This document shows, piece after piece, positions 17,966-27,041 of a DNA stretch of 64,000 nucleotides (the first letter of the stretch is position 1; every line of letters starts with the position of its first letter). This stretch comes from Streptomyces netropsis (lineage in GTDB: Bacteria > Actinomycetota > Actinomycetes > Streptomycetales > Streptomycetaceae). The translations under genes and the position numbers were made by a program. The stretch lies in contig NZ_JACHJG010000003.1 in NCBI RefSeq assembly GCF_014203545.1, positions 558,001-622,000 of the forward strand. The letters run 5' to 3'. The notes beneath the pieces are model-generated. The model had not been told where the DNA came from. It searched no databases and worked only from the letters and a program-made list of their open reading frames with translations.

Positions 17966-18979
17966 TCAGCCGGCGATCCGCACCGGCAGGCTTCGCAGCG
18001 CCGTCCGCAGGGCGACCGCGAACTCCTCGAACTCGCCCTGCCGCGCCGCCCCGGCGCGCATGGCCAGGGCGATCCGCCGGGAGGGCGCGGGGTCGGCGAA
18101 GTACCCGGTGGAGAGCTGGTCGTTGCGCCCGGTCTCGACGCGCAGGGCGGTACGCGGCAGCAGGGTGACCCCCAGGCCGCCGCCCACCAGCTGCACCAGG
18201 GTGGACAGGCCCGCGGCGCTGGTCGTGACCGGGGCCCCCTCCGTGCGGCCCGCCTCGCGGCAGACGTCGAGGGCCTGGTCGCGCAGACAGTGCCCCTCGT
18301 CCAGCAGCAGCAGCTCCAGCTCGCGCAGCGCGGCCCGCGGGATGTCGCCGCGCCCGGCCAGCCAGTGGTCACTCGGTGTGACGAGCACGAAGTCCTCGTC
18401 GAAGAGCGGAATCTCGGTGACGCCGGGCGCGCCGAGCGGCACGGCGAGGAGCAGCAGGTCCAGCCGCCCCTGGGTGAGCCCGTCCAGCAGCGAGGAGGTC
18501 TGCTCCTCGTGGACCTGGAGATCGAGGTCGGGATAGGACTCGTGGACCAGGCGCAGGACGGTGGGGAGCAGATAGGGCGCCACGGTCGGGATGACGCCGA
18601 GCCGGAGCACCCCGGTGAAGGGCGCGCGGGCCGCGTCGGCCTCCTCCATGAAGGCGCCGACCGCGTCGAGGACCGTCCGGGCGCGTGCGGCGAGCCGCTC
18701 CCCCGCTGGACTGAGCAGCACCTTTCTCGTCGTACGCTCGAGGAGCTGTACTCCGAGCGTCTCCTCCAGCGCCGAGACGGCGCCCGAGAGGGCGGGCTGG
18801 CTCATGCCGATGGCGGTCGCCGCGTCACGGAAGTGGAGCTGCTCCGCGACGGCGGCGAAGGCCCGCAGCTGGGCGAGGCTGGGCTGCCGGGGCCGCGCCT
18901 GCGGCCCCCTCGCGGGTCCGCCGCCGGGGCCGCGCGACGGGCCTCGGCCGCCACCGGACGGCTGGGATATGGGCTTCAC
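17966..18979 (-). CDS. oxyR: LysR-family peroxide sensor OxyR
   Basis: 337 residues from GTG 18979 with GGAGGTGG upstream; an ORF open as far as 21712 is only the antisense of neighbours. After a Gly/Pro/Arg-rich N-terminal extension comes the LysR helix-turn-helix (FRDAATAIGMSQPALSGAVSALEETLGVQLLERT). The effector domain carries the two redox cysteines in GHCLRDQALDVC, as in E. coli OxyR, whose disulfide formation drives activation. It is divergent from ahpC-ahpD, which it should control. Confidence 0.95.
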   Translation of the reverse strand: MKPISQPSGGGRGPSRGPGGGPARGPQARPRQPSLAQLRAFAAVAEQLHFRDAATAIGMSQPALSGAVSALEETLGVQLLERTTRKVLLSPAGERLAARARTVLDAVGAFMEEADAARAPFTGVLRLGVIPTVAPYLLPTVLRLVHESYPDLDLQVHEEQTSSLLDGLTQGRLDLLLLAVPLGAPGVTEIPLFDEDFVLVTPSDHWLAGRGDIPRAALRELELLLLDEGHCLRDQALDVCREAGRTEGAPVTTSAAGLSTLVQLVGGGLGVTLLPRTALRVETGRNDQLSTGYFADPAPSRRIALAMRAGAARQGEFEEFAVALRTALRSLPVRIAG

Positions 18980-19013
18980 TGATAGCCACCTCCGATCAAC
19001 ACCACTCAGTCTA

Positions 19014-19028
19014 GCTATTTCCGCTATC
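19014..19028. promoter_or_regulatory. Candidate OxyR site in the oxyR-ahpC gap
   Basis: GCTATTTCCGCTATC contains two GCTAT blocks, and GATAGC at 18981-18986 gives a further inverted half-site. The ATAG/CTAT pairs resemble OxyR recognition elements and lie in the 129-base divergent promoter region. Pattern evidence only. Confidence 0.4.
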
Positions 19029-19108
19029 AATGCCTCCTGTGGCACTGTGGAGGCCGTCCAACCCCGCAGGAAACCCCTGAGTGGGATTTCCCGTTGCAAG
19101 GAGAGCGC

Positions 19109-19663
19109 GTGCTCACTGTCGGTGACAAGTTCCCCGAGTTCGACCTGACCGCCTGTGTGGACCTCGACGCGGACAAGGCCTTCGCGCAGATCGACCACAA
19201 GACCTACGAGGGCAAGTGGAAGGTCGTCTTCTTCTGGCCGAAGGACTTCACCTTCGTCTGCCCGACCGAGATCGCCGCGTTCGGCAAGCTGAACGACGAG
19301 TTCGCGGACCGCGACGCCCAGATCCTCGGCGTCTCCGGCGACTCCGAGTTCGTCCACCACGCCTGGCGCAAGGACCACGCCGACCTGCGTGACCTGCCCT
19401 TCCCGATGCTGGCCGACGCCAAGCACGAGCTCATGCGCGACTGCGGCGTCGAGGGCGAGGACGGCTACGCCCAGCGCGCCGTCTTCATCGTGGACCCGAA
19501 CAACGAGATCCAGTTCACCATGGTGACCGCCGGTTCCGTCGGCCGTAACCCCAAGGAGGTCCTCCGGGTCCTCGACGCGCTGCAGACGGACGAGCTGTGC
19601 CCCTGCAACTGGTCCAAGGGCGAGACCACCCTTGACCCGGTCGCGCTGCTCGCGGGCGAGTGA
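19109..19663 (+). CDS. ahpC: Alkyl hydroperoxide reductase (peroxiredoxin)
   Basis: 184 residues from GTG 19109, with AAGGAGAG upstream; an in-frame TTG at 19094 would lie before that ribosome site. It is a typical 2-Cys peroxiredoxin: peroxidatic Cys in FTFVCPTEIAAF and resolving Cys in DELCPCNW near the C-terminus. It reduces organic and hydrogen peroxides in the cytosol. ahpD follows after six bases, and AhpD serves as its reductant in actinobacteria. Confidence 0.96.
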   Translation: MLTVGDKFPEFDLTACVDLDADKAFAQIDHKTYEGKWKVVFFWPKDFTFVCPTEIAAFGKLNDEFADRDAQILGVSGDSEFVHHAWRKDHADLRDLPFPMLADAKHELMRDCGVEGEDGYAQRAVFIVDPNNEIQFTMVTAGSVGRNPKEVLRVLDALQTDELCPCNWSKGETTLDPVALLAGE

Positions 19664-19669
19664 TCTGAC

Positions 19670-20203
19670 ATGGCCCTCGACGAGCTGAAGTCCGCGATAC
19701 CGGACTTCGCCAAGGACCTGAAGCTGAACCTCGGCTCGGTCATCGGCAACTCCGACCTCCCGCAGCAGCAGCTGTGGGGCACCGTGCTCGCCTGCGCGAT
19801 CGCCTCGCGTTCGCCGCGCGTGCTCAAGGAGCTGGAGCCGGAGGCCAAGGCCAACCTCTCCCCGGAGGCGTACACCGCCGCCAAGTCCGCCGCCGCCATC
19901 ATGGCGATGAACAACGTCTACTACCGGACCCGGCACCTGCTGTCGGACCCGGAGTACGGCAACCTGCGCGCGGGCCTGCGGATGAACGTCATCGGCAACC
20001 CGGGCGTGGAGAAGGTCGACTTCGAGCTGTGGTCCCTGGCCGTCTCGGCCATCAACGGCTGCGGCATGTGCCTCGACTCGCACGAGCAGGTGCTCCGCAA
20101 GGCCGGCGTGGACCGCGAGACGATCCAGGAAGCCTTCAAGATCGCCGCCGTCCTCCAGGCCGTCGGTGCGACCCTCGACTCCGAGGCCGTGCTGAACGGC
20201 TGA
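19670..20203 (+). CDS. ahpD: Alkyl hydroperoxide reductase AhpD
   Basis: 177 residues. The disulfide-relay site [12 protein letters not shown] has the CxxC followed by the conserved DSH, which passes electrons from lipoylated proteins to AhpC. The all-helical CMD-like fold matches the length of known AhpD proteins. It forms an operon with ahpC (gap 6 bases) and ends in a very strong hairpin. Confidence 0.96.
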   Translation: MALDELKSAIPDFAKDLKLNLGSVIGNSDLPQQQLWGTVLACAIASRSPRVLKELEPEAKANLSPEAYTAAKSAAAIMAMNNVYYRTRHLLSDPEYGNLRAGLRMNVIGNPGVEKVDFELWSLAVSAINGCGMCLDSHEQVLRKAGVDRETIQEAFKIAAVLQAVGATLDSEAVLNG

Positions 20204-20220
20204 GGCCGCCCGCCTCACCG

Positions 20221-20270
20221 CACGACGAGAGCGCCCGCCGACCTTCTGGTCGGCGGGCGCTCTCGTCGTG
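20221..20270. terminator. 23-bp perfect terminator stem
   Basis: Arms 20221-20243 and 20248-20270 around TTCT, between converging ahpD and the AI-2E family gene. Confidence 0.9.
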
Positions 20271-20286
20271 TGCGGCAGTCCGGGTC

Positions 20287-21729
20287 TCAGCCCCGGCCCT
20301 CCCCGGGCGGCCCCGCGCTCCCGGCCGGGACGGCCTGCCCGGGAACCTCGGGCGAGGACTCCCCGGCGGCGGTCCGCAGCGCGTTCTCCCGCGCGTACGC
20401 CCGGAGGTATCCCACGACGGCATTGGTGACCGCGACCAGCGGGACGGCGACCACCGCTCCGCCGATGCCCGCGATCAGCGAGCCGGCGGCCACCGAGAGG
20501 ACCACCGCGAGCGGGTGGACGCGCACGGCGCGGCCGAGGATGAAGGGCTGCAGGACGTGGCCCTCGATCTGCTGCACGGCGAGCACGACCGCGAGCACCA
20601 TCGTCGCCGTGAACATGTCGCGCGTCACCAGCGCCACGACGACCGCGAGCGCGCCGGAGACGACGGCGCCGACGAGCGGGATGAAGGCGAAGAGGAAGAT
20701 GAAGACGGCCAGCGGCACCGCCATCGGCACGTCGAGGAAGAACAGCCCGATGCCGATGAAGATCGCGTCGATCAGGGCCACTATCACCGTGCCGCGCACA
20801 TAGGCGGTGAGCGTCGCCCACGCGCGCGGGCCCGCGCCCGCGACGCCGTCGCGGGCCGCCGCCGGGAACAGCTTCAGCAGCCAGCCCCAGATCTTGGGGC
20901 CGTCGTAGAGCAGGAAGAGCGTCGAGAACATCGCCAGCAGGATGCCGGTCAGCACCTCGAGGATGACCGTGACGCCCTCGATGCCGGCCGAGGTGATGTC
21001 CTTGGTGTTGGTGCCGATCGCCTTGCTGAGGTTGTCGGCGATGTTGTTGATCTGGTCCTCGGTGACATGGAACGGGCTGTTCAGCAGCCAGTGCTTCAGC
21101 TCGGTGATGCCGTGCTGCACGTTCTCGGTCAGGTCGTCGAGGTTCTCCGTCACCTGCCACACCACGAACCAGCAGACCAGCCCCATGACGACGAAGCCGG
21201 AGATGAAGGTCATGGCCGTGGCGAGGCCCCGGGGCACACCGTGCCGTCTGAGCAGGGCGACGGTGGGCTGGAGCAGCGCCGTGATGAGCAGGGCGGCGAC
21301 GAAGGCCAGCACCACCAGCTGCACGGCGCTGATCATCCGCATCAGCACCCACAGCGAGGCCGCGAGTATCAGCAGCCGCCAGGCCACCTCGGCCGCGACC
21401 CGCACGCCCCAGGGGACGGCGGCCACGGGGTCCGGGCGGGGAGCGACCGAAGGGGCGTAGCCGGGCGGCGGCGGCACATGCTCGTGCTCGGAGACGGCCA
21501 CGCCGACGGGGGCCTGCCCGGTCGCGGGTTCGGCCCTGCCGGACGAGACGGCCGAACCGGATGAACCGTGCGCATCGGAGGAATCGCCCGCACCCGCCGG
21601 AGTCGGCACACGCGCCTCCCCCGACGCAGCCGCGGTCCCCGACGTCTGCGCTTTGCGTTCGTCGAGCCGCTGGGCGAACCGCGTCAGGCCCGCCCCCAAG
21701 CCGCCGACCCATTGTGGCAATCTGGACAT
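20287..21729 (-). CDS. AI-2E family (PF01594) membrane transporter
   Basis: 480 residues from ATG 21729, preceded by GAGGAAGAG; the ORF extends to 21762 without a better site. A roughly 110-residue Ala/Pro-rich cytoplasmic tail precedes about eight membrane helices, including the paired C-terminal helices around FIFLFAFIPLVGAVVSGALAVVVAL and the GHVLQPFILG loop. Members export diverse small molecules or ions; the AI-2E name does not fix the substrate. The C-terminal tail is acidic and Pro-rich. Confidence 0.88.
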   Translation of the reverse strand: MSRLPQWVGGLGAGLTRFAQRLDERKAQTSGTAAASGEARVPTPAGAGDSSDAHGSSGSAVSSGRAEPATGQAPVGVAVSEHEHVPPPPGYAPSVAPRPDPVAAVPWGVRVAAEVAWRLLILAASLWVLMRMISAVQLVVLAFVAALLITALLQPTVALLRRHGVPRGLATAMTFISGFVVMGLVCWFVVWQVTENLDDLTENVQHGITELKHWLLNSPFHVTEDQINNIADNLSKAIGTNTKDITSAGIEGVTVILEVLTGILLAMFSTLFLLYDGPKIWGWLLKLFPAAARDGVAGAGPRAWATLTAYVRGTVIVALIDAIFIGIGLFFLDVPMAVPLAVFIFLFAFIPLVGAVVSGALAVVVALVTRDMFTATMVLAVVLAVQQIEGHVLQPFILGRAVRVHPLAVVLSVAAGSLIAGIGGAVVAVPLVAVTNAVVGYLRAYARENALRTAAGESSPEVPGQAVPAGSAGPPGEGRG

Positions 21730-21827
21730 TTCTCTTCCTCTACCCCACTCCCCCGTGGTCATCGTGACGACGTTACCTGTGCCCGGCTCCGTCGAACGCG
21801 CGGCCTGTCGTCAGACAAGACACACAA

Positions 21828-21855
21828 AGCCCCCGACCGGTTGAGGTCGAGGGCT
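21828..21855 (-). terminator. Terminator of the transglycosylase-like gene
   Basis: 11-bp stem with one mismatch (21828-21838 with 21845-21855), 22 bases past the minus-strand stop codon. Confidence 0.6.
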
Positions 21856-21876
21856 CGGTGAAGGTGAAGGTGCGGC

Positions 21877-22593
21877 CTAGTACCACTGGTTGGCTTGCCA
21901 GAACGACCAGGCGCCGCAGGGGCTGCCGTAGCGCTCGTTCATGTAGCCGAGGCCCCACTTGATCTGGGTGGCCGGGTTGGTCCGCCAGTCGGCGCCGGCG
22001 GAGGCCATCTTGGAGCCGGGGAGCGACTGCACGAGTCCGTACGCGCCGGAGGAGGGGTTCTCCGCGGTGTAGTCCCAGGTGCTCTCGTTGTTCACGATGT
22101 TGCTGAAGCACTGGAACTGGTCGCCGGGGACCATCTGCCGGGCCATCGCCTGGACCTCGGCGGTGCTGTAGGAGCCCTTGGCCTCGAAGCTGGAAGCGTC
22201 ACGCGTGGCCGAACGGCTGCTGACCTCTTCCTTCTTCTCGCGCTCCTTCTCGGCCTTCTCCTCGGCCTCTTTCTTCTCCGCCTCCTCGGCGGCTTCCTTC
22301 TTGGCGGAGGCGTCCTCGGCGGCCTGCTTGCGCGCGGCCTCCTCGGCTTCCTTCTTCGCCGCCGTCTCGGCAGCGGCGGACTGCGTGTCCGCCTGCTCCG
22401 TGAGGGATGCGGTCTGGGCCTGGAGCTTCTGTCCGGCGGGGATCTCCGCGAGGATCGTCGCATCGGCGGCAGTGGCCTCGACCTGACCGGTCGCGCCCTG
22501 CTCGTTGCCCGAGGCGACGCCAACGACGGCGCCGACGGTGGTGACCGCGGTGGCGGATGCCACGGCGAATCCCCGGACCGAAATCCGGCTCAC
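21877..22593 (-). CDS. Secreted lytic-transglycosylase-like (SLT) protein
   Basis: 238 residues from GTG 22593, chosen because GGAAGGA lies six bases upstream and the product then begins with a signal peptide (VSRISVRGFAVASATAVTTVGAVVGVASG). A long charged Ala/Glu/Lys coiled coil (about 70-140) follows. The C-terminal domain has the goose-lysozyme/SLT pattern: Glu in NNESTWDYTAENPSSGAYGL, then W and N-rich blocks ending in FWQANQWY. It likely cleaves peptidoglycan glycan strands during growth or germination. The leader is long and structured. Confidence 0.87.
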   Translation of the reverse strand: MSRISVRGFAVASATAVTTVGAVVGVASGNEQGATGQVEATAADATILAEIPAGQKLQAQTASLTEQADTQSAAAETAAKKEAEEAARKQAAEDASAKKEAAEEAEKKEAEEKAEKEREKKEEVSSRSATRDASSFEAKGSYSTAEVQAMARQMVPGDQFQCFSNIVNNESTWDYTAENPSSGAYGLVQSLPGSKMASAGADWRTNPATQIKWGLGYMNERYGSPCGAWSFWQANQWY

Positions 22594-23080
22594 ACGGTTT
22601 CCTTCCAGCATCGCCCGCATAGGTGACCTCGCGGGCGCAATCGTGCCCCTGGCGCTGGCCTCCACTCGGACCGGCCTCGGGAACCGAGGGACCGGTTGGT
22701 CACGGAAGGCACTGACCCGGTGGGCAGCCCTCCCGCGAAGGAGGCCCGCATGGTGCTCGGGTGGCATACGGCAACGCTGTTGAGTTCTGTGGTGCCACAT
22801 CCCTGAGGATGCAGGTGTGCCGTATGCGGGGCCTGACAGGCCCCAGACTTTGCCCGACGAGGATGCCCCGAAGCAATTCTTCGTTGCGTGGGAAAGCTCA
22901 CACGCCGTTTACTCGAGGGGTTTTACGGAAACCTTGGCGCCGCACAACAGCGCGCGGCTAAGCTCTGTCGCTTTGCCGCGCACTGCCCTGGGCGGAACAC
23001 ACACCGGGTTGTACGGGGTTGGGTCGAGATGCGCGGAGATCCTGCCGCACGTCCCATCCGTACAACTGTCGGCGCGCGCT
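22594..23080 (-). other. Long structured leader/promoter region of the SLT gene
   Basis: 487 bases without a credible gene. Read on the minus strand it holds a GGGGCCT/AGGCCCC hairpin near 22840 and, closer to the gene, CCTCGG-TTC-CCGAGG at about 22675-22690 inside an ACCGG/CCGGT stem. Muralytic genes in Streptomyces often have a c-di-AMP (ydaO) riboswitch. I looked for its GGGGTGAATCC and AACCCGACAGCTAACC blocks and did not find them. Confidence 0.45.
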
Positions 23081-24400
23081 TCAGATACGGCCGTCCTCCA
23101 GCATTTCGGTCACCAGGGCCGCGATGGGCGACCGCTCCGAACGCGTGAGGGTGACGTGCGAGAAGAGGGGATGCCCCTTCAGCTTCTCGACCACGGCGGC
23201 CACACCGTCGTACCGCCCGACGCGCAGATTGTCCCGCTGGGCCACGTCATGAGTGAGGACCACCCGCGAATTGGCGCCGATCCGGGACAGAACGGTCAGG
23301 AGCACGTTCCGCTCGAGCGACTGCGCCTCGTCGACGATCACGAAGGCGTCGTGCAGCGACCGGCCGCGGATGTGCGTGAGCGGCAGCACCTCCAGCATGC
23401 CGCGCCCCACGACCTCCTCGATCACCTCGGCGCTCGTCACCGCCGAGAGCGTGTCGAAGACGGCCTGGGCCCACGGGCTCATCTTCTCCGCTTCGCTGCC
23501 CGGCAGATACCCCAACTCCTGCCCGCCCACCGCGTACAGCGGCCGGAAGACCATCACCTTCCGGTGCTGGCGGCGCTCCAGCACCGCCTCCAGCCCGGCG
23601 CACAGCGCCAGCGCCGACTTGCCCGTACCCGCCCGGCCGCCCATCGAGACGATCCCGATGTCGGGGTCCAGCAGCAGATCGAGCGCGACCCGCTGCTCGG
23701 CGCTGCGGCCGTGGATCCCGAAGGCCTCCCGGTCGCCCCGCACGAGCCGCACCGAACCGTCGGCGCAGACCCTCCCCAGCGCCTTGCCGCGCTCGGACTG
23801 GAGCACCAGGCCGGTGTGCACGGGCAGTTCGGCCGCTTCGGGCACGTATGCCCGCTCGTCGGCGAAGAGTTCGTCGACCTGCTCGGCGGTGATGGCCAGC
23901 TCCGCCATCCCCGTCCAACCCGAGTCGGTGATGGCGAGCTCGGCGCGGTATTCCTCCGCGAGCAGCCCGACCGCCGACGCCTTGATCCGCAGCGGCAGGT
24001 CCTTGGAGACGACGGTGACGTCGTACCCCTCGGCCTGGAGGTTGCGGGCGACCGCGAGGATCCGCGAGTCGTTGTCACCGAGGCGGAAGCCGGCGGGCAG
24101 TATGCCCGGATCGGAATGATTGAGCTCGACCCGCAACGTTCCGCCCAGCTCGCCGATCGGAATCGGTGAATCGAGACGGCCGAATTGCACCCGGTATTCG
24201 TCCAGCAGGCGCAGTGCCTTCCGGGCGAAGTAGCCGAGCTCCGGGTGGTGCCTCTTGGCCTCCAACTCCGTGACCACCACGACGGGCAGCACGACCTCGT
24301 GCTCCTCGAAGCGGGCCATGGCTCCTGGGTCGGCCAGCAGGACGCTGGTGTCGAGGACATACGTGCGCCGGTCGTTCTCACGGCGATTCTTGCTGGTCAC
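23081..24400 (-). CDS. PIN-PhoH family ATPase
   Basis: About 439 residues from GTG 24400; the ORF is open to 24559 and the start is uncertain because the ribosome site is distant. The N-terminal PIN domain ([40 protein letters not shown]) has the acidic residues of a ribonuclease. The C-terminal PhoH domain has Walker [13 protein letters not shown] and Walker [13 protein letters not shown]. PhoH2-type fusions unwind and cut RNA in mycobacteria. The gene follows the prenyltransferase gene on the same strand, but a 373-base gap suggests its own promoter. Confidence 0.92.
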   Translation of the reverse strand: MTSKNRRENDRRTYVLDTSVLLADPGAMARFEEHEVVLPVVVVTELEAKRHHPELGYFARKALRLLDEYRVQFGRLDSPIPIGELGGTLRVELNHSDPGILPAGFRLGDNDSRILAVARNLQAEGYDVTVVSKDLPLRIKASAVGLLAEEYRAELAITDSGWTGMAELAITAEQVDELFADERAYVPEAAELPVHTGLVLQSERGKALGRVCADGSVRLVRGDREAFGIHGRSAEQRVALDLLLDPDIGIVSMGGRAGTGKSALALCAGLEAVLERRQHRKVMVFRPLYAVGGQELGYLPGSEAEKMSPWAQAVFDTLSAVTSAEVIEEVVGRGMLEVLPLTHIRGRSLHDAFVIVDEAQSLERNVLLTVLSRIGANSRVVLTHDVAQRDNLRVGRYDGVAAVVEKLKGHPLFSHVTLTRSERSPIAALVTEMLEDGRI

Positions 24401-24773
24401 CACGGGTGGACGAACCCCCTCGGTAAGAGGTCGGGGCGCGACGGCGTCGCGGGGTATGGGGCCGGGTGCTCGCCCTTCGAGGGCCGGACACCGGCCCTCC
24501 GCGTCGACCGCGCGACCGCGTGGGTCCGCTCGATCCGCACGGTCGTCGTCCGTGTGCAAAGGGCCTCCCGGGCGGGCGGCCCCATGCCGCCCGCTGGCAG
24601 AGCGACGGTCTTAGGACAGACCGTCGGCCTGGAGGGGATATTCCCTTCCGAGCGCTTGCCCATGCAACGGCATATGCGACGACCAAGTGAACGATCGATC
24701 CGTCAGCCGCCGTACCCCGGGCGGCGCGCGGTGCGACCGCGCGCCGTCGTTCCCCACCGACCCCTTCGAGGGG
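24401..24773. other. phoH upstream region with hairpins
   Basis: 373 bases between the prenyltransferase stop and phoH. Hairpins are at 24722-24746 (11-bp stem) and 24479-24499 (GAGGGCCGG-ACA-CCGGCCCTC). The latter falls in the probable phoH leader. No gene seen. Confidence 0.5.
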
Positions 24774-24775
24774 TC
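24759..24775 (-). terminator. Hairpin at the prenyltransferase stop codon
   Basis: GACCCC-TTCGA-GGGGTC overlaps the stop codon at 24774-24776. A second stem at 24722-24746 follows. Together they probably end the transcript. Confidence 0.5.
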
Positions 24776-25559
24776 AGAACCCGTACCTCCGGTGGCGGGC
24801 CGCGTAGTCGCGCAGGGCCCGCAGGAAGTCGACCTTCCGGAAGGCGGGCCAGAAGACCTCGCAGAAGTAGTACTCCGAGTGCGCGCTCTGCCAGAGCATG
24901 AAGCCGGACAGCCGCTGTTCACCGCTCGTTCGGATCACGAGGTCCGGGTCGGGCTGGCCGCGGGTGTAGAGGTGCTTGGAGATGTGCTCGACGTCGACGG
25001 TCTCGGCCAGCTCCTCGAAGGAGCTGCCGTTCTCCGCGGCCTCCAGCACCAGGGAGCGCACCGCGTCCGCGATCTCCTGCCGGCCGCCGTAGCCGACGGC
25101 GACGTTGACCAATATCCCGGCGATGTCGTCGGTCGCCTGCTCGGCTTCCTTCAGCACCCGCTGGGTGCGGGCCGGGAGCAGATCGAGCGTGCCCACGTGG
25201 TGGACGCGCCAGCGCCCGTCCTCGGCCAGGCCGCGCACGGTGTTCTCGATGATGCCCAGCAGCGGGTTGAGCTCCTCGGCGGGCCGGTCCAGGTTGTCGG
25301 TGGACAGCATCCAGAGCGTCACGACCTCGACGTCGGTCTCGGCGCACCAGCCGAGCAGCTCCTGGATCTTGTCGGCACCCGCCTGATGACCCTGTTCCGT
25401 CGTACGGCCGTCCGCGCGCGCCCAGCGGCGGTTGCCATCGAGGATGACACCGATGTGTTTGGGCACCTGCGCATGGTCGAGGCGGCCTTCCACCCGGCGT
25501 GCGTAGAGCCTGTACACCAGGTCGCGCAACTTCACGTCTTCCCAGCCCCTCCATGTCAT
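24774..25559 (-). CDS. Isoprenyl (cis-prenyl) diphosphate synthase
   Basis: 261 residues. Family motifs: HIGVILDGNRRWA (catalytic Asp and diphosphate loop), TLWMLSTDNLDRPAEEL in the place of the FSTENW block, and DLVIRTSGEQRLSGFMLWQSAHSEYYF near the C-terminus. It condenses isopentenyl diphosphate onto an allylic primer and so feeds lipid-carrier synthesis for the cell wall. Actinobacteria have two paralogues, a short-chain Z-farnesyl and a long-chain undeca/decaprenyl enzyme. The LSTDNL variant makes the short-chain type plausible, so I withhold the uppS symbol. Confidence 0.92.
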   Translation of the reverse strand: MTWRGWEDVKLRDLVYRLYARRVEGRLDHAQVPKHIGVILDGNRRWARADGRTTEQGHQAGADKIQELLGWCAETDVEVVTLWMLSTDNLDRPAEELNPLLGIIENTVRGLAEDGRWRVHHVGTLDLLPARTQRVLKEAEQATDDIAGILVNVAVGYGGRQEIADAVRSLVLEAAENGSSFEELAETVDVEHISKHLYTRGQPDPDLVIRTSGEQRLSGFMLWQSAHSEYYFCEVFWPAFRKVDFLRALRDYAARHRRYGF

Positions 25560-25647
25560 GGCGGTCGCCCCGAAGGCGCCACCCTACTGCCCGCGTGTCA
25601 CGGGGACCCAACTCGGTCTGTCACAAGCGCGTGATAGTCAGGTGGAC

Positions 25648-26685
25648 ATGACCGATTCCACGCATTTCCGCGCGGCCGAAAACCGATACGACTCCATGGA
25701 GTATCGGCGTACGGGTCGCAGCGGCCTCAAGCTTCCCGCCATTTCCCTCGGACTGTGGCACAACTTCGGTGACGACCGCACCCTGGAGTCGCAGCGCGCC
25801 ATCCTGCGCCGCGCCTTCGATCTGGGTGTCACGCACTTCGACCTGGCCAACAACTACGGCCCGCCGCCGGGGTCCGCCGAGCTGAACTTCGGCAAGCTGT
25901 TCGCGCAGGACTTCCGCCCGTACCGGGACGAGCTGGTCCTCTCCACCAAGGCCGGCTACCTCATGCACCCCGGCCCGTACGGCGAGTGGGGCTCGCGGAA
26001 GTACCTGCTGTCCTCGCTCGACGCGTCCCTGGGCCGAATGGGTGTGGACTACGTCGACATCTTCTATTCGCACCGGTTCGACCCGGAAACCCCGCTGGAG
26101 GAGACGATGGGCGCGCTCGCGTCCGCCGTCCGCCAGGGCAAGGCGCTGTACGCGGGCGTCTCCTCGTACAACGCGGAGCAGACCCGCGAAGCCGCTCGGC
26201 TGCTGCGCGAGATGGGCGTCCCGGCGCTCATCCACCAGCCGTCCTACTCCATGATCAACCGGTGGACGGAGGACGACGAGCTGCTCGACACCCTGGAGGC
26301 GGAGGGCATGGGCTGCATCTCCTTCGCGCCGCTCGCACAGGGGCTGCTGACCGACAAGTACCTGAAGGGCATCCCGGAGGGCTCGCGCGCGGCGCAGGGG
26401 AAGTCGCTGGACCCGGGGCTGCTCACCGACGACGTCGTGCGCCGGCTGCGCGGGCTGAACGAGATCGCGCAGCGCCGCGGCCAGTCCCTCGCCCAGCTCG
26501 CCCTGACGTGGGTGCTGCGCGACGAGCGGATGACCTCGGCCCTGATCGGGGCGTCCAGCGTGAGCCAGCTGGAGGCGAATGTGGCGGCGCTCGGCTCGGC
26601 GAAGCTGACCGAAGGGGAGCTGGCGGAGATCGACGCCCTCGCGGTGAGCACCGAGGGCGTCAATATCTGGGCCCGCCGCTCCTAG
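25648..26685 (+). CDS. Aldo/keto reductase (YghZ-like)
   Basis: 345 residues from ATG 25648 with AGGTGG upstream; an in-frame extension to 25558 overlaps the divergent prenyltransferase gene. It is a TIM-barrel NADPH reductase with the tetrad in DLANNYGPPPGSAE (Asp, Tyr), STKAGYLMHPGPYG (Lys) and FYSHRFDPETPLEE (His). The GPPPGSAE loop and the SRKYLLSSLDASLGRMGVDYVD block match the L-glyceraldehyde-3-phosphate/methylglyoxal reductase group. It stands alone. Confidence 0.92.
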   Translation: MTDSTHFRAAENRYDSMEYRRTGRSGLKLPAISLGLWHNFGDDRTLESQRAILRRAFDLGVTHFDLANNYGPPPGSAELNFGKLFAQDFRPYRDELVLSTKAGYLMHPGPYGEWGSRKYLLSSLDASLGRMGVDYVDIFYSHRFDPETPLEETMGALASAVRQGKALYAGVSSYNAEQTREAARLLREMGVPALIHQPSYSMINRWTEDDELLDTLEAEGMGCISFAPLAQGLLTDKYLKGIPEGSRAAQGKSLDPGLLTDDVVRRLRGLNEIAQRRGQSLAQLALTWVLRDERMTSALIGASSVSQLEANVAALGSAKLTEGELAEIDALAVSTEGVNIWARRS

Positions 26686-27041
26686 ATCAACTTCCGGTCA
26701 AGCGTTGATCGACTTCTCGGCCATCCGGTGCGTGGCACATGAATGCACACGGAGAGTAAGGGCCGGGAAAGAAAACGGGCCGGTCCGTGGGGGGGATACG
26801 GACCGGCCCGAGGGGGGGTTTCCACCATAACCGGTCGGAGGGCATGCTTCGCGCATCCTCGGGGGTGACAATCCGTGGCGTGCTGACGGGCGACCGCCTT
26901 ATTGATCTTGAACACTTCGATGGGCGTGACCGCGGGAAATCCCCCTGGGCCCGCCAGCACTGGGCATACAGCGTAGAACGCCCCGTGTGTTCCAGCCGGA
27001 ATGGCGCCCGCCGCACCTTCCCCGAACGTCCTACAAATTCG
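26686..27041. other. Intergenic region between the aldo/keto reductase and MFS genes
   Basis: 356 bases between converging genes. Its base composition is lower in GC than its neighbours. It contains the terminator at 26776-26810 and, upstream of that on the minus strand, about 230 bases without a convincing gene. It could be a 3-prime UTR or a small RNA. Confidence 0.5.
26776..26810 (-). terminator. Terminator with U-tract on the minus strand
   Basis: 13-bp perfect stem CGGGCCGGTCCGT/ACGGACCGGCCCG. On the minus strand it is followed by TTTTCTTT, one of few classical intrinsic terminators in the window. It ends the MFS transcript or a separate minus-strand RNA. Confidence 0.75.

Noticed and set aside
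17966..21712. A 1248-residue minus-strand reading frame
   Set aside because: Only its first third in space (oxyR) is real; the rest is antisense to ahpC, ahpD and out of frame with the AI-2E gene, with shadow composition.
22594..23080. ydaO (c-di-AMP) riboswitch before the SLT gene
   Set aside because: The conserved GGGGTGAATCC and AACCCGACAGCTAACC blocks were not found on either strand.
26682..27016. Minus-strand ORFs of 92 and 109 codons
   Set aside because: They run through the terminator stem, lack the strong third-base GC bias and have no clear ribosome site.
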